Shown here piece after piece: positions 5,849 to 7,412 of a DNA stretch of 7,412 bases (position 1 is the first letter of the stretch; the number at the start of each line of letters is the position of its first letter). The position numbers and the translations under genes are program-made. Source of the DNA: an uncultured Lachnospiraceae bacterium. Lineage in GTDB: Bacteria; Bacillota; Clostridia; Lachnospirales; Lachnospiraceae. The notes beneath the pieces are model-generated. The model had not been told where the DNA came from, did not search any database, and saw only the letters and a program-made list of their open reading frames with translations. Location: assembly GCA_947565255.1 (NCBI GenBank), contig CANOFI010000116.1, forward strand, positions 1-7,412. Reading direction: 5' to 3'.

Positions 5849-7234
5849 ATGAGAAAGCGGATTGTTATTTTAGCATGTGCTGCCATGCTGGCGTGTTTCG
5901 GATGCCGGGAGGCAGAAGGGGAAAAGAAAGAGACAAAATCTGCATCCGGGCAGCAAAAAGAGACAAAAGAAGAAACAAAAGAAGAGAAGTATTCGCCGAT
6001 TATAGAAAAGGGGTACGATCCGTCAGAACTGGAATATCCATATGAAGTCAGGGTAAATCGTTCAAAAAATTGTATTACGGTATATGGTGCAGACGATACG
6101 GGAAAATATGTAATCCCGGTACGTGCAATGATCTGCTCTTCGGGAGGAAAGCAGACTCCGCTCGGAACGTTTCAGATAGGTGACAGCTGCCGCTGGCAGA
6201 TGAATGCAGATGGCACATTCTGTCAGTATCCGACGAGAATTGTGGATGATGTTGCATTTCAGTCTGTCCGGTATTTTTCACAGAATCAGGAAGATTTGGA
6301 TGTGGAGCAGTTTAACCAGTTAGGACAGGCGGTTTCAGGCAGCTCAATTCAGTTAGTGGCTGCAGACGCCAGATGGATTGCCAAAAATTGCCCGGCGGGC
6401 ACAAAAGTAGAAATTTATGAGGACAGTGAGAAAGAAGGTCCTCTTGGAAGACCGAAAGCGCCTTCTTTGAAGGCGGATGAGACGAAGGATCCGACAGATA
6501 CGGATAAAACGAAGAAAAAGGAAGCCTCCTATGTGCCGGTTGAGTTTAAAGGGGTGGAAGAAAAGGTAGTGCAGCTGTCGGGGCAGTGCGACCTGTTAGA
6601 GGGCGTAACTGCCACAGATGCAGACAAACAGGATATTACGGCCAGGATACAGGTATTCGGCGAGGTAGATATAAACAGGACGGGAACATACGAGATTACG
6701 TATTTGTGTGAAAACAGTAAGAGGGAAGCCCGCAAAATAAAAAGAAGCATCCGGGTAACGGATGTACCGGAGCAGACAGCGCAGGCAGATACTCTGATTC
6801 CCTTTGCAGGCGAATTAGGAGGCACAGAAGAACCGGCAGTGCCAGCGCCCACACCGACGCCTGCACCGACGTTAGCGCCTACACCGACGCCTGTGCCGAC
6901 GCCTGCACCGACACCGACGCCTGTGTCCGTACCAGTATCTGTATCGGAGCCGGGGCAGCAGACCGTGCAAAGGGAGGCTGAAGATTTGAATGCGCCGGTT
7001 ATTGAGCTGATTGCCAATTCAAGATATGTGCCGAATGTAGAACAGGAAACATTGAGAAGTCGTGTTCATATCAGCGATGATTCAGGAATGATAGAGAGCG
7101 TCTATATTTCCGTTCAGCCCATAAGAGAGAAAAACAGGTATATTATTATCTATGAAGCGGCTGATTTTGGCGGAAACCGGTGCTGTTTTTCTGAGACTGT
7201 GGAAGTAAAAGCGGGTGCTGTTTTTCTAAAATAA
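5849..7234 (+). CDS. Exported YkuD-fold (L,D-transpeptidase-like) protein with Ig-like domains, active site lost
   Basis: A 461-residue exported protein. Order: signal segment (about 1-19) with Cys16 and Cys19 as possible but non-canonical lipid-attachment sites; a Lys/Glu-rich spacer (about 21-47); a YkuD domain (about 64-190); a charged linker with GPLGRP (197-202); an Ig-like domain of the DUF5011/Ig_5 type (about 228-305, with DITARI and GTYEITY); a Pro-Thr linker (332-359); and a second Ig-like domain (about 381-455). The YkuD part keeps scaffold features (CITVYG, AMICSSG, TPLGTF, the ADARWIAKNCPAGT segment). Active YkuD enzymes crosslink peptidoglycan using His-Ser and Ser-x-Gly-Cys-x-Arg motifs; here these read Gln138-Ser139 and SGSSIQL (163-169), so the catalytic His and Cys are replaced. 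No LPXTG sorting signal is seen. AAGGAGG (5836-5842) supports the start. Likely a wall-binding or regulatory pseudoenzyme; the function is inferred only. Confidence 0.85.
   Translation: MRKRIVILACAAMLACFGCREAEGEKKETKSASGQQKETKEETKEEKYSPIIEKGYDPSELEYPYEVRVNRSKNCITVYGADDTGKYVIPVRAMICSSGGKQTPLGTFQIGDSCRWQMNADGTFCQYPTRIVDDVAFQSVRYFSQNQEDLDVEQFNQLGQAVSGSSIQLVAADARWIAKNCPAGTKVEIYEDSEKEGPLGRPKAPSLKADETKDPTDTDKTKKKEASYVPVEFKGVEEKVVQLSGQCDLLEGVTATDADKQDITARIQVFGEVDINRTGTYEITYLCENSKREARKIKRSIRVTDVPEQTAQADTLIPFAGELGGTEEPAVPAPTPTPAPTLAPTPTPVPTPAPTPTPVSVPVSVSEPGQQTVQREAEDLNAPVIELIANSRYVPNVEQETLRSRVHISDDSGMIESVYISVQPIREKNRYIIIYEAADFGGNRCCFSETVEVKAGAVFLK
6851..6923 (+). repeat. 30-bp periodic repeat encoding the Pro-Thr linker
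   Basis: The 13-mer ACACCGACGCCTG occurs at 6851, 6881 and 6911, exactly 30 bp apart, inside the linker coding region. Each period encodes about ten residues of Pro-Thr-Pro-x type. The 30-bp period keeps the frame, so copy-number changes would lengthen or shorten the linker without disrupting the gene. Confidence 0.75.
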
Positions 7235-7248
7235 GTTTGGTAATATTT

Positions 7249-7280
7249 TGCAGTGCGCAGCGTTTTGTTATGCAGTGCGC
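7249..7280. repeat. Pair of 10-bp direct repeats downstream of the YkuD-like gene
   Basis: TGCAGTGCGC occurs at 7249-7258 and again at 7271-7280, 22 bp apart, each preceded within 10 nt by a TTTTG run. The second copy runs into a small GCCC-GAAT-GGGC hairpin (7279-7290). It follows the stop codon by about 15 bp; no U-tract typical of a terminator directly follows. Confidence 0.5.
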
Positions 7281-7345
7281 CCGAATGGGCATACAATGTA
7301 TGTATTTTGTTATCACGAAAAATAGGTAATTGCGAAAGTCTTATT

Positions 7346-7412
7346 GGAGTGACGAGTTTGGATAATCTATACAAAAATTCCGCTCCAAAGCGTTTTGAAG
7401 TCGCTCCTTTTT
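7346..7412 (+). other. Terminator-like long stem or start of a next gene, cut by the window edge
   Basis: GGAGTGAC (7346-7353) can pair with GTCGCTCC (7400-7407, one G-U pair), and TTTGG (7357-7361) with CCAAA (7385-7389) inside it; a run of five T follows to the window end. This fits a long intrinsic terminator or structured element. Alternatively, a frame opening at TTG 7358, about 8 nt after GGAG, reads DNLYKNSAPKRFEVAPF to the edge and could be the start of a downstream gene. The available bases do not decide between these. A copy of CGCTCC at 7381-7386 offers a competing pairing. Confidence 0.35.

Noticed and set aside
6529..7017. Gly/Val-rich open frame on the - strand
   Set aside because: It is the complement of the Pro-Thr repeat region; the low complexity follows from the repeat, not from a gene.

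Overview
The window looks like the chromosome of a Gram-positive anaerobe of the Clostridia, most likely family Lachnospiraceae. This is inferred from family-level resemblance of the proteins, the AGGAGG-type ribosome sites, the sigma-A type promoters and the hemZ-to-aspS gene order. No taxonomic search was possible. I see six protein genes and no tRNA, rRNA, CRISPR array or transposase gene.

Layout. (1) Positions 45-3499, + strand, form a compact operon entered from the left edge: a HemZ-like radical SAM protein that appears to lack the usual HemZ N-terminal region, a stand-alone HD-GYP phosphodiesterase-type protein whose ATG overlaps the hemZ stop, and aspartyl-tRNA synthetase 12 bp downstream. 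(2) Positions 3500-3640 hold a perfect hairpin directly after the aspS stop, a second inverted repeat, and a strong symmetric terminator that can serve both strands. (3) A PHP-domain phosphoesterase (3639-4481, - strand) converges on that terminator and has a good promoter at 4513-4542. (4) Divergent from it is a membrane protein of the aromatic acid exporter (ArAE_1/FUSC-like) family (4684-5673). (5) A clear promoter (5722-5750) and a roughly 90-nt leader with a hairpin precede an exported, probably lipid-anchored protein (5849-7234). That protein has an L,D-transpeptidase (YkuD) fold followed by two Ig-like domains joined by a Pro-Thr linker. (6) The last 178 bp hold short repeats and a terminator-like or gene-start-like structure cut by the window edge.

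The first three genes are translation and tetrapyrrole-type housekeeping plus a likely second-messenger enzyme. The right half concerns the envelope: an efflux-type membrane protein and a wall-associated protein. The most notable observation is that the YkuD-like protein keeps the family scaffold but has lost the catalytic histidine and cysteine, so it reads as a pseudoenzyme. Secondary points are the HD-GYP gene where hisS is often found, and the short HemZ.
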